A stretch of 64,000 nucleotides of DNA from Bacteroides sp. GM023 (GCF_014750685.1 NZ_JAAXGE010000008.1:62001-126000); one strand, 5' to 3'. Counted from the first letter of the stretch, positions 17,135 to 25,682 are shown. Program-made: numbers and translations. Notes: generated from the letters alone by a model not told the origin.

Positions 17135-18358
17135 ATGCTTTACGACCTGGCAATAGTCATTTATGACTTTATCGTCCATTTAGCTGCTCCGTTTAGCCGC
17201 AAGCCCCGAAAGATGATGAAGGGACATTGGGTGGTATACGAGCTTCTGCGCCAACAAGTGGAGAAAGGGGAACAATATATCTGGTTCCATGCTGCTTCAC
17301 TGGGTGAGTTTGAGCAGGGGCGTCCTTTGATTGAGATGATTCGGGCAAAGTATCCTAACTATAAGATATTACTGACATTCTTCTCTCCTTCCGGTTACGA
17401 AGTGCGTAAGCATTACCGGGGGGCGGATATTGTCTGCTATCTTCCGTTTGATAAGCCGAGGAATGTGAAAAAGTTCCTTGATATTGCAAATCCTTGCATG
17501 GCATTCTTTATCAAATACGAGTTTTGGAAAAACTATTTGGATGAACTTCACAAGCGTCGCATTCCGGTATATAGTGTATCGTCTATCTTCCGTCGCGAAC
17601 AAATATTCTTTAAGTGGTACGGTGGAACTTACCGCAGTGTACTGAAAGACTTCGACCATATGTTTGTGCAGAATGAGGCTTCAAAACGTTATTTGTCGAA
17701 GATCGGTATCAGCCGTGTGACAGTAGTAGGGGATACCCGCTTTGACCGTGTGTTGCAAATCCGTGAAGAAGCCAAAGACCTTCCATTGGTTGAAAAGTTC
17801 AAAGGTGACAATGCCTTTACTTTTGTTGCCGGAAGCTCATGGGGACCTGACGAAGATTTATTCCTCGAATATTTCAACAACCATCCGGAAATGAAACTGA
17901 TTATCGCTCCGCACGTGATAGACGAGAATCACCTGGTAGAAATAATCAGCAAACTGAAACGTCCGTATGTACGCTATACCCGTGCTGACGAAAAGAATGT
18001 ACTGAAAGCGGACTGTCTGATTATAGACTGTTTCGGATTACTCTCTTCCATTTACCGGTATGGAGAAATTGCTTATGTCGGCGGTGGTTTTGGCGTGGGC
18101 ATCCACAATACATTGGAAGCTGCCGTATATGGTATTCCCGTAATCTTCGGACCGAAATATCAGAAGTTTATGGAAGCTGTACAACTGCTTGAAGCAAAAG
18201 GCGCTTACTCTATTAAGGACTACGATGAACTGAAAACTTTATTAGACCGTTTCCTAACGGATGAGGTGTTCTTGCGTGAAACCGGAACGAATGCCGGTTA
18301 TTACGTGACTAGCAATGCCGGAGCGACGGAGAAGATAATGCATATGATAAATTTCTGA
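17135..18358 (+). CDS. waaA: 3-deoxy-D-manno-octulosonic acid (Kdo) transferase, GT30
   Basis: A 407-residue enzyme that adds Kdo from CMP-Kdo to lipid IVA in lipopolysaccharide core assembly at the inner-membrane face. An N-terminal hydrophobic anchor (LYDLAIVIYDFIVHLAAPFS) comes first. Then come IWFHAASLGEFEQGRPLIE, containing the conserved GEFEQ acceptor-site Glu, and the C-terminal nucleotide-sugar fold with AYVGGGFGVGIHNTLEAAVY and GIPVIFGPKY. The short spacing to gltX implies one operon. A strong terminator follows at 18409-18467. Confidence 0.95.
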   Translation: MLYDLAIVIYDFIVHLAAPFSRKPRKMMKGHWVVYELLRQQVEKGEQYIWFHAASLGEFEQGRPLIEMIRAKYPNYKILLTFFSPSGYEVRKHYRGADIVCYLPFDKPRNVKKFLDIANPCMAFFIKYEFWKNYLDELHKRRIPVYSVSSIFRREQIFFKWYGGTYRSVLKDFDHMFVQNEASKRYLSKIGISRVTVVGDTRFDRVLQIREEAKDLPLVEKFKGDNAFTFVAGSSWGPDEDLFLEYFNNHPEMKLIIAPHVIDENHLVEIISKLKRPYVRYTRADEKNVLKADCLIIDCFGLLSSIYRYGEIAYVGGGFGVGIHNTLEAAVYGIPVIFGPKYQKFMEAVQLLEAKGAYSIKDYDELKTLLDRFLTDEVFLRETGTNAGYYVTSNAGATEKIMHMINF

Positions 18359-18669
18359 TAACTATATTTTTGGCAATTAGCTAAATTTTAGAATAACTAG
18401 CCGATAATAAAAACGGCTGAAAGTGTAACCCCTTCATTAAATAGGGAGCACTTTCAGCCGTTTTTTTATTGCTGGAAAATATTGATTGATATGTGTATTG
18501 GTTTTGTTGAATATCTGCGGGTTTATATAAGTAACTGTCGAATTGAATGAATTGGGATTCATTAATTAATGGACGCATACTTGATTTATTGAAATTTAGG
18601 AGAAATAAAAAACGGATGTTTGTTCTTTGGATTATATTTACACTCACTTAAAATAAAACTTACGATGAT
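18359..18669. other. Intergenic region with a terminator and AT-rich DNA
   Basis: It holds the waaA terminator at 18409-18467. Beyond that I see only AT-rich sequence with no supported gene or exact promoter box; TATATTTA at 18633-18640 is one mismatch from the -7 consensus. Confidence 0.7.
18409..18467 (+). terminator. Long intrinsic terminator after waaA
   Basis: AACGGCTGAAAGTG and CACTTTCAGCCGTT pair as a 14-bp stem. The loop holds a smaller CCCT/AGGG stem, and seven T follow the 3' arm. Confidence 0.92.
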
Positions 18670-19236
18670 ATGAAGAGCGATAGAATTTGTTTAGAGAATG
18701 AATGTAGTCTATATTTATCAAATAACTTGATTTGTTTTTCGCAGAATGAAAGAGGAAAGTTATTGCGGTTTATGGAGATTCTAAGATTTAAGAAATACTC
18801 TTGTATTCCCGATGGATTGATTCGTAAGAATGTCTGCATAGTGGGAGATGGTTCAATCAGACACTATTTTTATCAGGATAAGTCCGAAGAAGAACAAACT
18901 TTGCGTTTTACTTTCACAGGCGAACTTCTACATTATTACGGTGAGTCGGATGAACAGCTGCAGGCAATTTCTGATTGTATTATTTATGTTATATCTAATG
19001 ATGTTTTCACAGAAATAGCAGGTAGTAGGATTAAATTGAAAGAATGTATTGATCATTCAACAGTGAAAAAACTTGGATTTGAAGTTAATCTTTTAAGAAT
19101 AAGCCCTGAAGAACGATGTAAATTAATTCTAAAAAAGGAAAAAGATATATTTCTGAATGTACCTGCGAAATATATAGCTTCTTATTTAGGTATCACCCCT
19201 CAAGCTTTATGTCGGATTAGAAAGCGACAATTATAA
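18670..19236 (+). CDS. Crp/Fnr-like transcriptional regulator
   Basis: A 188-residue protein whose C-terminus (VPAKYIASYLGITPQALCRI then RKRQL) is the recognition-helix ending usual for Bacteroidetes Crp/Fnr-type regulators. The preceding part fits a divergent cyclic-nucleotide-binding-like jelly roll (ILRFKKYSCIPDGLIRK, VGDGSIRHYFYQDKSEEEQT). It lacks the canonical phosphate-binding cassette and the Fnr cysteine cluster, so its ligand is unknown or absent. Codon use is AT-rich compared with waaA upstream. The next gene, a lipoprotein on the same strand, is a natural candidate target, but only by position. The regulator call is fairly safe; what it senses is not known. Confidence 0.75.
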   Translation: MKSDRICLENECSLYLSNNLICFSQNERGKLLRFMEILRFKKYSCIPDGLIRKNVCIVGDGSIRHYFYQDKSEEEQTLRFTFTGELLHYYGESDEQLQAISDCIIYVISNDVFTEIAGSRIKLKECIDHSTVKKLGFEVNLLRISPEERCKLILKKEKDIFLNVPAKYIASYLGITPQALCRIRKRQL

Positions 19237-19428
19237 AAGGACTGAAGTGGCTTTTATATTGGAAGTGGAAAATGAAGAATATCATAATGTTGAATCTTTG
19301 GAATTATTTAGAGAGTTCTATTTAGATATTAATTTAGGTTCATCAAGATTATTTTATTAATGTCTATTTTTGTATTGTTCTCATGAGCTGGCATTATTAA
19401 CATAACATTTAATTAATTCTTTATTAAC

Positions 19429-20157
19429 ATGAAAAGAATAGCGTTATTATTGTGTTGCATTTTAGCAATTACAACTTTTAGTTGCACGGACAGATATGAT
19501 GATGTAGAAGTACAAAAATCTGTCATACCTCACACTCTTGCAGAAGACCTGAACATTGTGAATAGGTTCATGAAGATTGATACAGTTAATTATTCTTATG
19601 CAGTTTCAATTGGTGATAGCATAATTCAGGCAGATAATATTTCTGTGGATAATCTTATTACGATTCTTAAGAATATTGATGAATTGAATAATAAGATAAA
19701 GGAAAGTATTCGTAAAGGGGAGATTACGACCTTGTTGCTTTCGACAGAGAATGAATTTAAGTCGTATACTATTGGTAGTAGTGACAATGTGTCTTTTATA
19801 GATGAAAAAGGGACGCGTAGCAATCTTGTTTCTACTCGAGGATATCCCTCATTGTCATTCTATGCTGGTAACTGGGGTATTTCTAATTCTTCTTTTGAAG
19901 GATCGGATAAAATTACGAGTTCTTTTTCAGTAGATTATTGCAGTGGCTATTGGCAGGCATCGTTTACTTGTTACACGGGAACTTCTTCGTATGGTAATAC
20001 ATTTACTATGTATAGTTCAAGCACTACTCATGGAAATGTTAATAGGTATTGGTGGATAACTAACGGTGGGCAAGCACCGTATTCTTGGAATTTCTCTGCT
20101 AATGGACCTGTAGGCGGCGAAGCTTCGGGAATGGTAAGGTTTGGAGATACTTATTAA
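19429..20157 (+). CDS. Predicted lipoprotein of unknown function
   Basis: A 242-residue protein with a lipoprotein signal peptide (MKRIALLLCCILAITTFSC), the lipobox Cys being followed by TDRYDD. Residues of about 25-125 are helical and charged, including a possible coiled coil (LITILKNIDELNNKIKESI). Residues of about 130-242 are rich in Gly, Ser, Tyr and Trp (PSLSFYAGNWGISNSSF, NRYWWITNGGQAPYSWNFSA) and look like a compact beta-sandwich. I recognise no family. AT-rich codon use and isolation suggest an accessory gene. It ends at a bidirectional terminator. Confidence 0.7.
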   Translation: MKRIALLLCCILAITTFSCTDRYDDVEVQKSVIPHTLAEDLNIVNRFMKIDTVNYSYAVSIGDSIIQADNISVDNLITILKNIDELNNKIKESIRKGEITTLLLSTENEFKSYTIGSSDNVSFIDEKGTRSNLVSTRGYPSLSFYAGNWGISNSSFEGSDKITSSFSVDYCSGYWQASFTCYTGTSSYGNTFTMYSSSTTHGNVNRYWWITNGGQAPYSWNFSANGPVGGEASGMVRFGDTY

Positions 20158-20191
20158 TAAGATTCTTTCAGTTTTAAGAGATAAGTGATAA

Positions 20192-20224
20192 AACTCAGGT
20201 ACGATTCATTCGTGCCTGAGTTAT
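20192..20224. terminator. Bidirectional terminator between convergent genes
   Basis: AACTCAGGTACGA and TCGTGCCTGAGTT pair with one G-T wobble around a short loop. A/T-rich runs on both sides suit termination of the lipoprotein gene and of the leftward TlpA-like gene. Confidence 0.75.
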
Positions 20225-20263
20225 TCTGTAAACTTCGGAATAAAATATCAAAAACTTGTTGAA

Positions 20264-21895
20264 CTATATTTTGTTGATTTCCACTTCTAATAGTTCCTTT
20301 AGCTCTTTGGTTGTTATATGTGTGAAGCGTTTTACAATATTTCCTTGTTTATCTATAATCAGATACATTGGTAAGCCTGTCATTTGAAAATGTTCCCATA
20401 GATAATTCCACTGTTTTTTATTTAGCCAATAATGTTCTCCGGCAATATCTTCTATGAGTATTTTCCAAGTATTTTCTATTGAACTAGGTGGAGTCAGGTA
20501 AACAAAAGCCACTTTATCTGCACTTATTTCCTTTTTTAATGGTTCGTACTCTTGAATGGTTTTTCTACAGCCGCTACACCAAGTAGCCCAAAAATCAATG
20601 AATTGTACCTTTCCTTTGTGACGAGCAATAAGGGTAGCAAATAAATCTTTTTCTGATACTTGTGGTACTTCGCAGATGGAAACTCTTTTTTCTTTCTTTT
20701 TAGTGCGAGGTTGTCTCTGTTGGTTCATATCTTGGATGATACCTAAAAAGATTGGATTTGTAATTTCTGATGTCATGGCTTCTATTCGGGATGCGACCGG
20801 ATTTAGATCATGATATTTGAGACGTATATACATTGTTCGTGCGAAGTCAATAAACAAACAGGTGCTATCCTGCATGATATGATTTAAGTATTTCTTGAAT
20901 TGAGAAAATGTTTTCCAGCGATAGTCGTCACTCTCTTTTGCGTATTTTACGACGATCTCTATAATATCACTTCCTTGCTGGAAAGGAACTCCGGTTTTGA
21001 AAGCTCTCTCATATTGATGAATAACAGTTTGTTCTTCTTTTGTAAGCGGTGCATTTGTTGACAGATATTTTTCGAGGCCAAGATGGCTGGTATGTGATTC
21101 ATAAGGTTGAGTAAGCACTTGACAGTAATTATAACAATAGAGTGCTAATGGATGATTTACGGGAAAATCTTTTAGATAATCGTAGAAGTTATCGGGTAAA
21201 TTGATATTGCTGAAAGCGGCGAAAGCTTGTTCTACTGTAATATTTGTTTTCTTTTGGTAGGCGGTTTGTAGGCAATAATGGGTTGTTTCCAGATTATGCA
21301 GACAGTCGAATGCACAGGTTAGATTAGCAAGTGTACGTGCATCTTCACTAAATTGTACTTGGGCATTATTATGAGCCACATATTGTTTGTACTGGTCAAT
21401 ACATCGTTTCTTAAATTCGTTGGCATTAATATCTGCGATGGAGTCTAATAGGGCACCATTTAAATAAACAGGTGGTATTCTTTTTATTAGCTCCGGCTGG
21501 CACCATTCATTATTGATAGTGGCATATTGTCCACTGAATATGAATCGTTTTCCTATTGGATTACTTAGATTGATAGCTACATCAGTTTTTTTATCAGGGC
21601 TTAATAACATAACTAAATCTTCATGCCCTATTGTCATTCGTATTTGCGTACTATTGTACAGAGGGATGTTTATTTCAAAACTTCCGTTTGGCTCAATGGT
21701 AGGAAAAAGGGTTTCGGGTGTCCTCATCAGAATATTGGGGATATTGATCCTGAAATTCAGATTGCTGTTTGGGTTGTAGTTTTCTATTGTGCCGCTTAGC
21801 GTAGCTTTCCCTTTTTGAAATTCAGGAATGGGGAGTTGTGCTTGTGCAATACTGCATAGCAAAGACAGATAGAGTACAATGATTAACTTGTTCAT
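20264..21895 (-). CDS. TlpA/ResA-type thioredoxin-fold protein with a long N-terminal domain
   Basis: A 543-residue precursor with a signal peptide (MNKLIIVLYLSLLCSIAQA then Q). The first 110 residues look like a beta-rich domain as in DUF4369-type proteins (GKATLSGTIENYNPNSNLNF). A long helical middle follows. The C-terminal thioredoxin fold has the redox motif WATWCSGC with Cys440 and Cys443, and a cis-proline-like TGLPMYLIIDKQG. Such proteins are periplasmic thiol-disulfide reductants in Bacteroides and occur in many copies. The partner is unknown. The upstream promoter lies in a palindrome at 21958-21991, so expression is probably controlled. Confidence 0.85.
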   Translation of the reverse strand: MNKLIIVLYLSLLCSIAQAQLPIPEFQKGKATLSGTIENYNPNSNLNFRINIPNILMRTPETLFPTIEPNGSFEINIPLYNSTQIRMTIGHEDLVMLLSPDKKTDVAINLSNPIGKRFIFSGQYATINNEWCQPELIKRIPPVYLNGALLDSIADINANEFKKRCIDQYKQYVAHNNAQVQFSEDARTLANLTCAFDCLHNLETTHYCLQTAYQKKTNITVEQAFAAFSNINLPDNFYDYLKDFPVNHPLALYCYNYCQVLTQPYESHTSHLGLEKYLSTNAPLTKEEQTVIHQYERAFKTGVPFQQGSDIIEIVVKYAKESDDYRWKTFSQFKKYLNHIMQDSTCLFIDFARTMYIRLKYHDLNPVASRIEAMTSEITNPIFLGIIQDMNQQRQPRTKKKEKRVSICEVPQVSEKDLFATLIARHKGKVQFIDFWATWCSGCRKTIQEYEPLKKEISADKVAFVYLTPPSSIENTWKILIEDIAGEHYWLNKKQWNYLWEHFQMTGLPMYLIIDKQGNIVKRFTHITTKELKELLEVEINKI

Positions 21896-22246
21896 AGTAG
21901 TAATTTTATTACAGTGTTATTTATAATGTGGACTATCTTTATTTTAATTTATCATTCTACGAATATTTCGCAAATATACGAAATGTTCGTAAATAAAATA
22001 TAGACAACAATTTAAATATATAATAAATTTAAGATTTGAATAGCTACAATCTATAAAATGAATCAGAATTTTTATCTTTATAAAAAAGATAAGCGGAATA
22101 CTTCTTTTTAAAGGAGCATCCCGCCAGTCTTTTTATAACTTTTGATAGTCTTGTTTTTATTGTTAGATAGCAATTGGGGTATCAATATGGAAAATCATAA
22201 AATGGTAAGTACGTCTTTTACGGATAAGACGCGCTGCACAAAATGC
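21896..22246. other. AT-rich intergenic region with a palindromic promoter
   Basis: It contains the imperfect palindrome at 21958-21991 with a -7 box inside. The rest is AT-rich with short weak hairpins, for example CGTCTT/AAGACG near 22212-22231 just downstream of the 164-residue gene. No gene is supported. Confidence 0.7.
21958..21991. promoter_or_regulatory. 34-bp imperfect palindrome enclosing the TlpA-like gene promoter
   Basis: The sequence runs TACGAATATTTCG then a short centre, and closes CGAAATGTTCGTA. The outer arms are complementary apart from one position. On the minus strand the centre contains TATATTTG (21971-21978), an exact -7 box, 76 nt before the start codon. It looks like an operator. 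Confidence 0.65.
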
Positions 22247-22741
22247 TTATTTGGTGCGTACAGCATATAAATCCACATTTATATGCCATTCACCGTCATC
22301 TTTTACAGTAACATTCTGCCAATGAAAATTATTATCCTCAATTTTGATAAAGACCCATTTCTTCTTTTCATCGTCAATATTTGTAAGAATGATCATATCA
22401 TCTTGTTTTCTCGCTTCAAGACGCATAATTTTTCCTGTGTAACAATAGGCGATATCCCAAGCGTGTGTATTGGGATTGTAGACACGAAGCGTTGTTCCAT
22501 ATTCATCGTCAGGATGAGTATTCTTATCTCTTGTATCACGAGAAGGTAAAATAATAACGTCTTGTACTGCCATGCCTTCAAGAACCCATGAAAAATGCCA
22601 TTCTCCTTTAACCGTTCGAGATGTGTTGTAGTCTGTATAATCGAATGTCCAGCTACCAATAAGTTTTCCGAAATAATTAAATTCTTCGGGTAATTCAGGA
22701 TTCTTACTTTCGCTTGTCAACGCTTCAAAAAAGTAATTCAT
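22247..22741 (-). CDS. Conserved hypothetical protein, possibly lipocalin-like
   Basis: A 164-residue protein without a signal peptide. After a short N-terminus, GKLIGSWTFDYTDY starts a run of beta strands (VKGEWHFSWVLEGMAVQDVI, MIILTNIDDEKKKWVFIKIE). This pattern of short amphipathic strands with GSW and GEWHF motifs recalls small lipocalin-like barrels such as the DUF1579 group, but I cannot assign it. It lies 42 nt after the gamma-carbonic-anhydrase-like gene on the same strand and may be cotranscribed with it. Function unknown. Confidence 0.65.
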   Translation of the reverse strand: MNYFFEALTSESKNPELPEEFNYFGKLIGSWTFDYTDYNTSRTVKGEWHFSWVLEGMAVQDVIILPSRDTRDKNTHPDDEYGTTLRVYNPNTHAWDIAYCYTGKIMRLEARKQDDMIILTNIDDEKKKWVFIKIEDNNFHWQNVTVKDDGEWHINVDLYAVRTK

Positions 22742-22783
22742 ACCTTCTCCTTTTTATTATATAAATTATCTATAATGTGTTTT

Positions 22784-23299
22784 CTATTCTTTATACCATT
22801 GTGAATACATCAGATAATTGTGAGCGATTTTCTGATTCAGTTCTTTAGCCTGTTCCGGGTCTACTTTCTTAATAAATTTGGCGGGTACTCCACCCCAAAT
22901 ACTTCCAGGTTCAATCACTGTATTACTCAAGACCAAAGAGCCGGCAGCAACGATAGCACCTTCACCAATTACAGCATGGTCCAGTATGGTTGACCCCATT
23001 CCGACCAGCGCATAATCTTTAATAGTCGCTCCATGAATGGTCACATTGTGTCCTACAGAAACATGATCCCCAATTTCAATAATTGATTTCTGATATAATG
23101 TATGTAGCACGCTTCCGTCTTGGATATTGACTCCATTGCCGATTCGTATGGAATTGACATCACCTCGCAAAACGGTGCTAAACCAAATGCTACAGTCATT
23201 TCCTATTTTTACATCTCCTATGATAGTTGCGTTATCTGCGAGAAAACAGTTTTCGCCGATTTCGGGAGTGAATCCCCGTACTGATTTGATTAAAGCCAT
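22784..23299 (-). CDS. Gamma-carbonic-anhydrase-like hexapeptide-repeat protein
   Basis: A 171-residue left-handed beta-helix protein built from hexapeptide turns (DNATIIGDVKIGNDCSIWFS through GEGAIVAAGSLVLSNTVIEP). A C-terminal helix (DPEQAKELNQKIAHNYLMYS) packs along the prism. The metal-ligand histidines of the gamma-CA family can be placed in SVLHTLYQ and VGHNVTIHG. Members include Cam-type carbonic anhydrases, YrdA and PaaY; many have weak or no carbonic anhydrase activity. It is probably a cytoplasmic trimer. It sits downstream of the M24 aminopeptidase gene, separated by a 23-bp palindrome array. Confidence 0.9.
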   Translation of the reverse strand: MALIKSVRGFTPEIGENCFLADNATIIGDVKIGNDCSIWFSTVLRGDVNSIRIGNGVNIQDGSVLHTLYQKSIIEIGDHVSVGHNVTIHGATIKDYALVGMGSTILDHAVIGEGAIVAAGSLVLSNTVIEPGSIWGGVPAKFIKKVDPEQAKELNQKIAHNYLMYSQWYKE

Positions 23300-23352
23300 A
23301 AGATATATCTGTTCTAGTAATGTTTTTAATTGAATACTATTCTATATTGTAT

Positions 23353-23435
23353 GACACCCGGGTGTCGTACATGCTGACACCCGGGTCTTAGGCTGCTTGA
23401 CACCCGGGTGTTGTATGTACTGACACCCGGGTGTC
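23353..23435. repeat. 23-bp phased array of four CCCGGG-centred palindromes
   Basis: GACACCCGGGTGTC, a perfect 14-bp palindrome, occurs at 23353-23366 and 23422-23435. Variants start at 23376 (GACACCCGGGTCTT) and 23399 (GACACCCGGGTGTT). All four starts are exactly 23 bp apart, with 9-nt spacers that are less alike. The array lies between the stop of the aminopeptidase gene (23449) and the start of the gamma-CA-like gene (23299), both leftward. Confidence 0.88.
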
Positions 23436-23448
23436 AGGCATATTGTTT

Positions 23449-25230
23449 TTATATAGGAGCAGTAGCTTCCTGTAGCCAAACTTTTTCTTCTTCGTTAAGA
23501 GACGGCGATAACTTTTCGTAAACAGTCTGGTGATAGTTATTTAACCACTCTGCTTCCTCTGCCGTCAACAGATCTTTGATGATTCCTTTTTTACAGATCG
23601 GGCATAATGTGATAGTCTCAAATTTAAAGTATTCGCCAAACATACCCTCCTTATCTTTGCAAACTAACGTCAGATTCTCCGTGCGTATCCCATGACTACC
23701 GGCTTTATATACGCCAGGTTCATTGGAAGTGACCATACCCGGTTGTAGTACTACCGGATTCTCATTCATACGGATACTTTGTGGACCTTCATGCACACTC
23801 AGGAAGTGACCGACCCCATGTCCCGTACCATGAAGGAAATTCATACCATATTTCCAAATCGGGAGACGTGCCAGCACATCAAGTTGTGCGCCACGGGTTC
23901 CGGCAGGAAACTTGGCCATTGCCAATGCAATGTGTCCTTTTAATATTAAGGTATAGTCTGTTTTCTCTTCTTCAGTGAGTTCACCTAATGCAATTGTTCG
24001 TGTGATGTCGGTTGTTCCGTCCAAGTATTGGGCTCCTGAATCTAAAAGTAGAAATCCTTTGGGTTGGAGTGTTACATCACTTTCCGGTGTGGCCGAATAA
24101 TGTACGATTGCTCCATGCTCCTTGTATCCTGCAATTGTGTCGAAACTTTCCCCCATATAAAGAGATTGGGCGGATCTGAATTCATGTAGCTTTTTGTCTA
24201 CGCTTAATTCTGTTTCTTTGCCGGAAGGAACTGCTTCCTCCAACCATTTGAGGAACTTGACAAGTGCCACGCCATCCCGCTGCATAGCCGCATGAATGCC
24301 GGCTATTTCTTGTCCGTTACGAATTGCTTTCAATAATGCTACAGGAGATTCTCCACGAACAATCAAGCAATTCGGATTGATGGCGGAATAAATTGCGAAA
24401 TTTGTTTTTTTAGGGTCGATAAGGATATTCTTACCGGTAAAGTTACTTAGGAAACTCTCTACTTTATCATAATCATGCAGACTTACCTGTTGTTCCTTTA
24501 AATACGCTTCCACCTTTGGAGTGACTTTCTCCGGAGAGATAAAAAAAGTCACGTCATCCTGTGTGATTAGTAAATAGCTGATTACTACCGGATTGCAATG
24601 TACGTCGCTTCCTCTTAAATTGAGAGTCCATGCAATTTCGTCCAAAGACGATAAAAATAAAGCATAAACTCCCTTTTTCTTTAATTCAGTACGAATGGCG
24701 GCTATTTTTTCTTCACAGCTTTTTCCTGCATATTTAATATTGTAAATGAAAGCCGGAGAATCAGGTATAGAAGGGCGATCTTTCCAAATACTTTGCATCG
24801 GATCGCCGAAAATGTCGACTTGCAACTGATGAGCTGTAAGTTCTTCTTTCATCTGTTCCACCTGTTGCACGGAAAACATTTTCCCATCGATACTCACGGA
24901 TTCGGCAGGTTTTAAGTTCTGGCAGAGAAATTCAGTGATGCTTGGGGTTTCCGGCAACATCTCCTTATAGATTGTAATGCCACTGCCTTCCAGTTCTTTT
25001 TCAGCTTGCAGGAAGTAGCGGGAATCTGTCCATAGTCCGGCTTTATCCATTAATACGACAACAGTTCCTGCAGAACCTGTAAAACCCGAAATCCATTCTC
25101 GCGACATCCAATGCGGGGCTACATATTCGCTCAGATGTGGGTCAGTACTAGGAATGATTAATGCCTTGATGTGGTTGGGATGGAATGTCATGCGCAGCGC
25201 ATGCAATCGCTCTTTTATACTCTGTTTCAT
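23449..25230 (-). CDS. M24 family aminopeptidase P (Xaa-Pro aminopeptidase)
   Basis: A 593-residue enzyme with two creatinase-like N-terminal domains (residues 1 to about 310) and a C-terminal pita-bread metallopeptidase domain. The dimetal ligands are visible: two Asp in LLDSGAQYLDGTTDITRT, a His in HGTGHGVGHFLSVHEGPQ, and Glu in NEPGVYKAGSHGIRTENL. It removes an N-terminal residue preceding proline. The long form, about 600 residues, is like eukaryotic APP1. No signal peptide is seen, so it is cytoplasmic and probably serves peptide turnover. Confidence 0.94.
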   Translation of the reverse strand: MKQSIKERLHALRMTFHPNHIKALIIPSTDPHLSEYVAPHWMSREWISGFTGSAGTVVVLMDKAGLWTDSRYFLQAEKELEGSGITIYKEMLPETPSITEFLCQNLKPAESVSIDGKMFSVQQVEQMKEELTAHQLQVDIFGDPMQSIWKDRPSIPDSPAFIYNIKYAGKSCEEKIAAIRTELKKKGVYALFLSSLDEIAWTLNLRGSDVHCNPVVISYLLITQDDVTFFISPEKVTPKVEAYLKEQQVSLHDYDKVESFLSNFTGKNILIDPKKTNFAIYSAINPNCLIVRGESPVALLKAIRNGQEIAGIHAAMQRDGVALVKFLKWLEEAVPSGKETELSVDKKLHEFRSAQSLYMGESFDTIAGYKEHGAIVHYSATPESDVTLQPKGFLLLDSGAQYLDGTTDITRTIALGELTEEEKTDYTLILKGHIALAMAKFPAGTRGAQLDVLARLPIWKYGMNFLHGTGHGVGHFLSVHEGPQSIRMNENPVVLQPGMVTSNEPGVYKAGSHGIRTENLTLVCKDKEGMFGEYFKFETITLCPICKKGIIKDLLTAEEAEWLNNYHQTVYEKLSPSLNEEEKVWLQEATAPI

Positions 25231-25264
25231 ACTTTATTATATTATTATAGGTACATAAGTAATC

Positions 25265-25272
25265 CAAAGGTA
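25265..25272 (-). promoter_or_regulatory. Promoter -7 box for the aminopeptidase gene
   Basis: On the minus strand this reads TACCTTTG, an exact TAnnTTTG match 34 nt before the start codon. No -33 TTTG is seen. Confidence 0.5.
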
Positions 25273-25333
25273 CTAACTTTCTGCGTTTAATGGCTTGTTT
25301 ATGAATAGTTTTTGAGAAATATTTGCCGAAAGT

Positions 25334-25364
25334 TTTGTGAATAAAGAAAGTATGTGTAATTTTG
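25334..25364 (+). promoter_or_regulatory. rpsU promoter
   Basis: TTTG at 25334-25337, a 19-nt spacer and TAATTTTG at 25357-25364 match the Bacteroides consensus exactly in both boxes. It lies 53 nt before the rpsU ATG. Confidence 0.85.
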
Positions 25365-25417
25365 CGGCGCAATTTGACTGCGGAAATTTTTAATCATAAC
25401 ATATTAATAGTAACAAA

Positions 25418-25609
25418 ATGATTGTAGTACCTGTAAAAGAAGGCGAAAACATTGAGAAATCGCTGAAGAAGTTTAAAAGAAAATTTGAGAAAACTGGCAT
25501 CGTGAAAGAATTGAGACGCAGACAGCAGTTTGACAAACCGTCTGTAACTAACAGACTTAAGAGAGAACGTGCAGTTTACGTACAAAAACTTCAGCAAATA
25601 GAAGATTAA
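25418..25609 (+). CDS. rpsU: 30S ribosomal protein bS21
   Basis: A 63-residue basic protein starting MIVVPVKEGENIEKSLKKFK, with the Lys/Arg-rich helices of bS21. In Bacteroidetes ribosomes, structural work on Flavobacterium johnsoniae shows that bS21 with bS18 and bS6 hides the anti-Shine-Dalgarno tail of 16S rRNA. The leader here (25384-25417) is A/T-rich with no Shine-Dalgarno sequence. It has a strong promoter, and xerC-like and hpf follow on the same strand. Confidence 0.96.
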   Translation: MIVVPVKEGENIEKSLKKFKRKFEKTGIVKELRRRQQFDKPSVTNRLKRERAVYVQKLQQIED

Positions 25610-25682
25610 TAATTCGTAATTTCCTTTGAATTATTGAATTCTTTTCATACATTCGTTGCACGATTTTAGATGTAGCGATATT

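Noticed and set aside
19237..19365. A frame without ATG continuing past the Crp/Fnr-like stop, about 45 codons, ending at TAA near 19360.
   Set aside because: It is short, has no start or Shine-Dalgarno site, and the regulator already ends at its usual family C-terminus.
22187..22270. A 27-codon frame overlapping the 3' end of the 164-residue gene.
   Set aside because: It is short, has no ribosome site or promoter and runs antisense into a better-supported gene.
23353..23435. The 23-bp array as a CRISPR locus.
   Set aside because: Repeats are palindromes of 14 bp with 9-nt spacers, far too short for CRISPR, and no cas genes are present.
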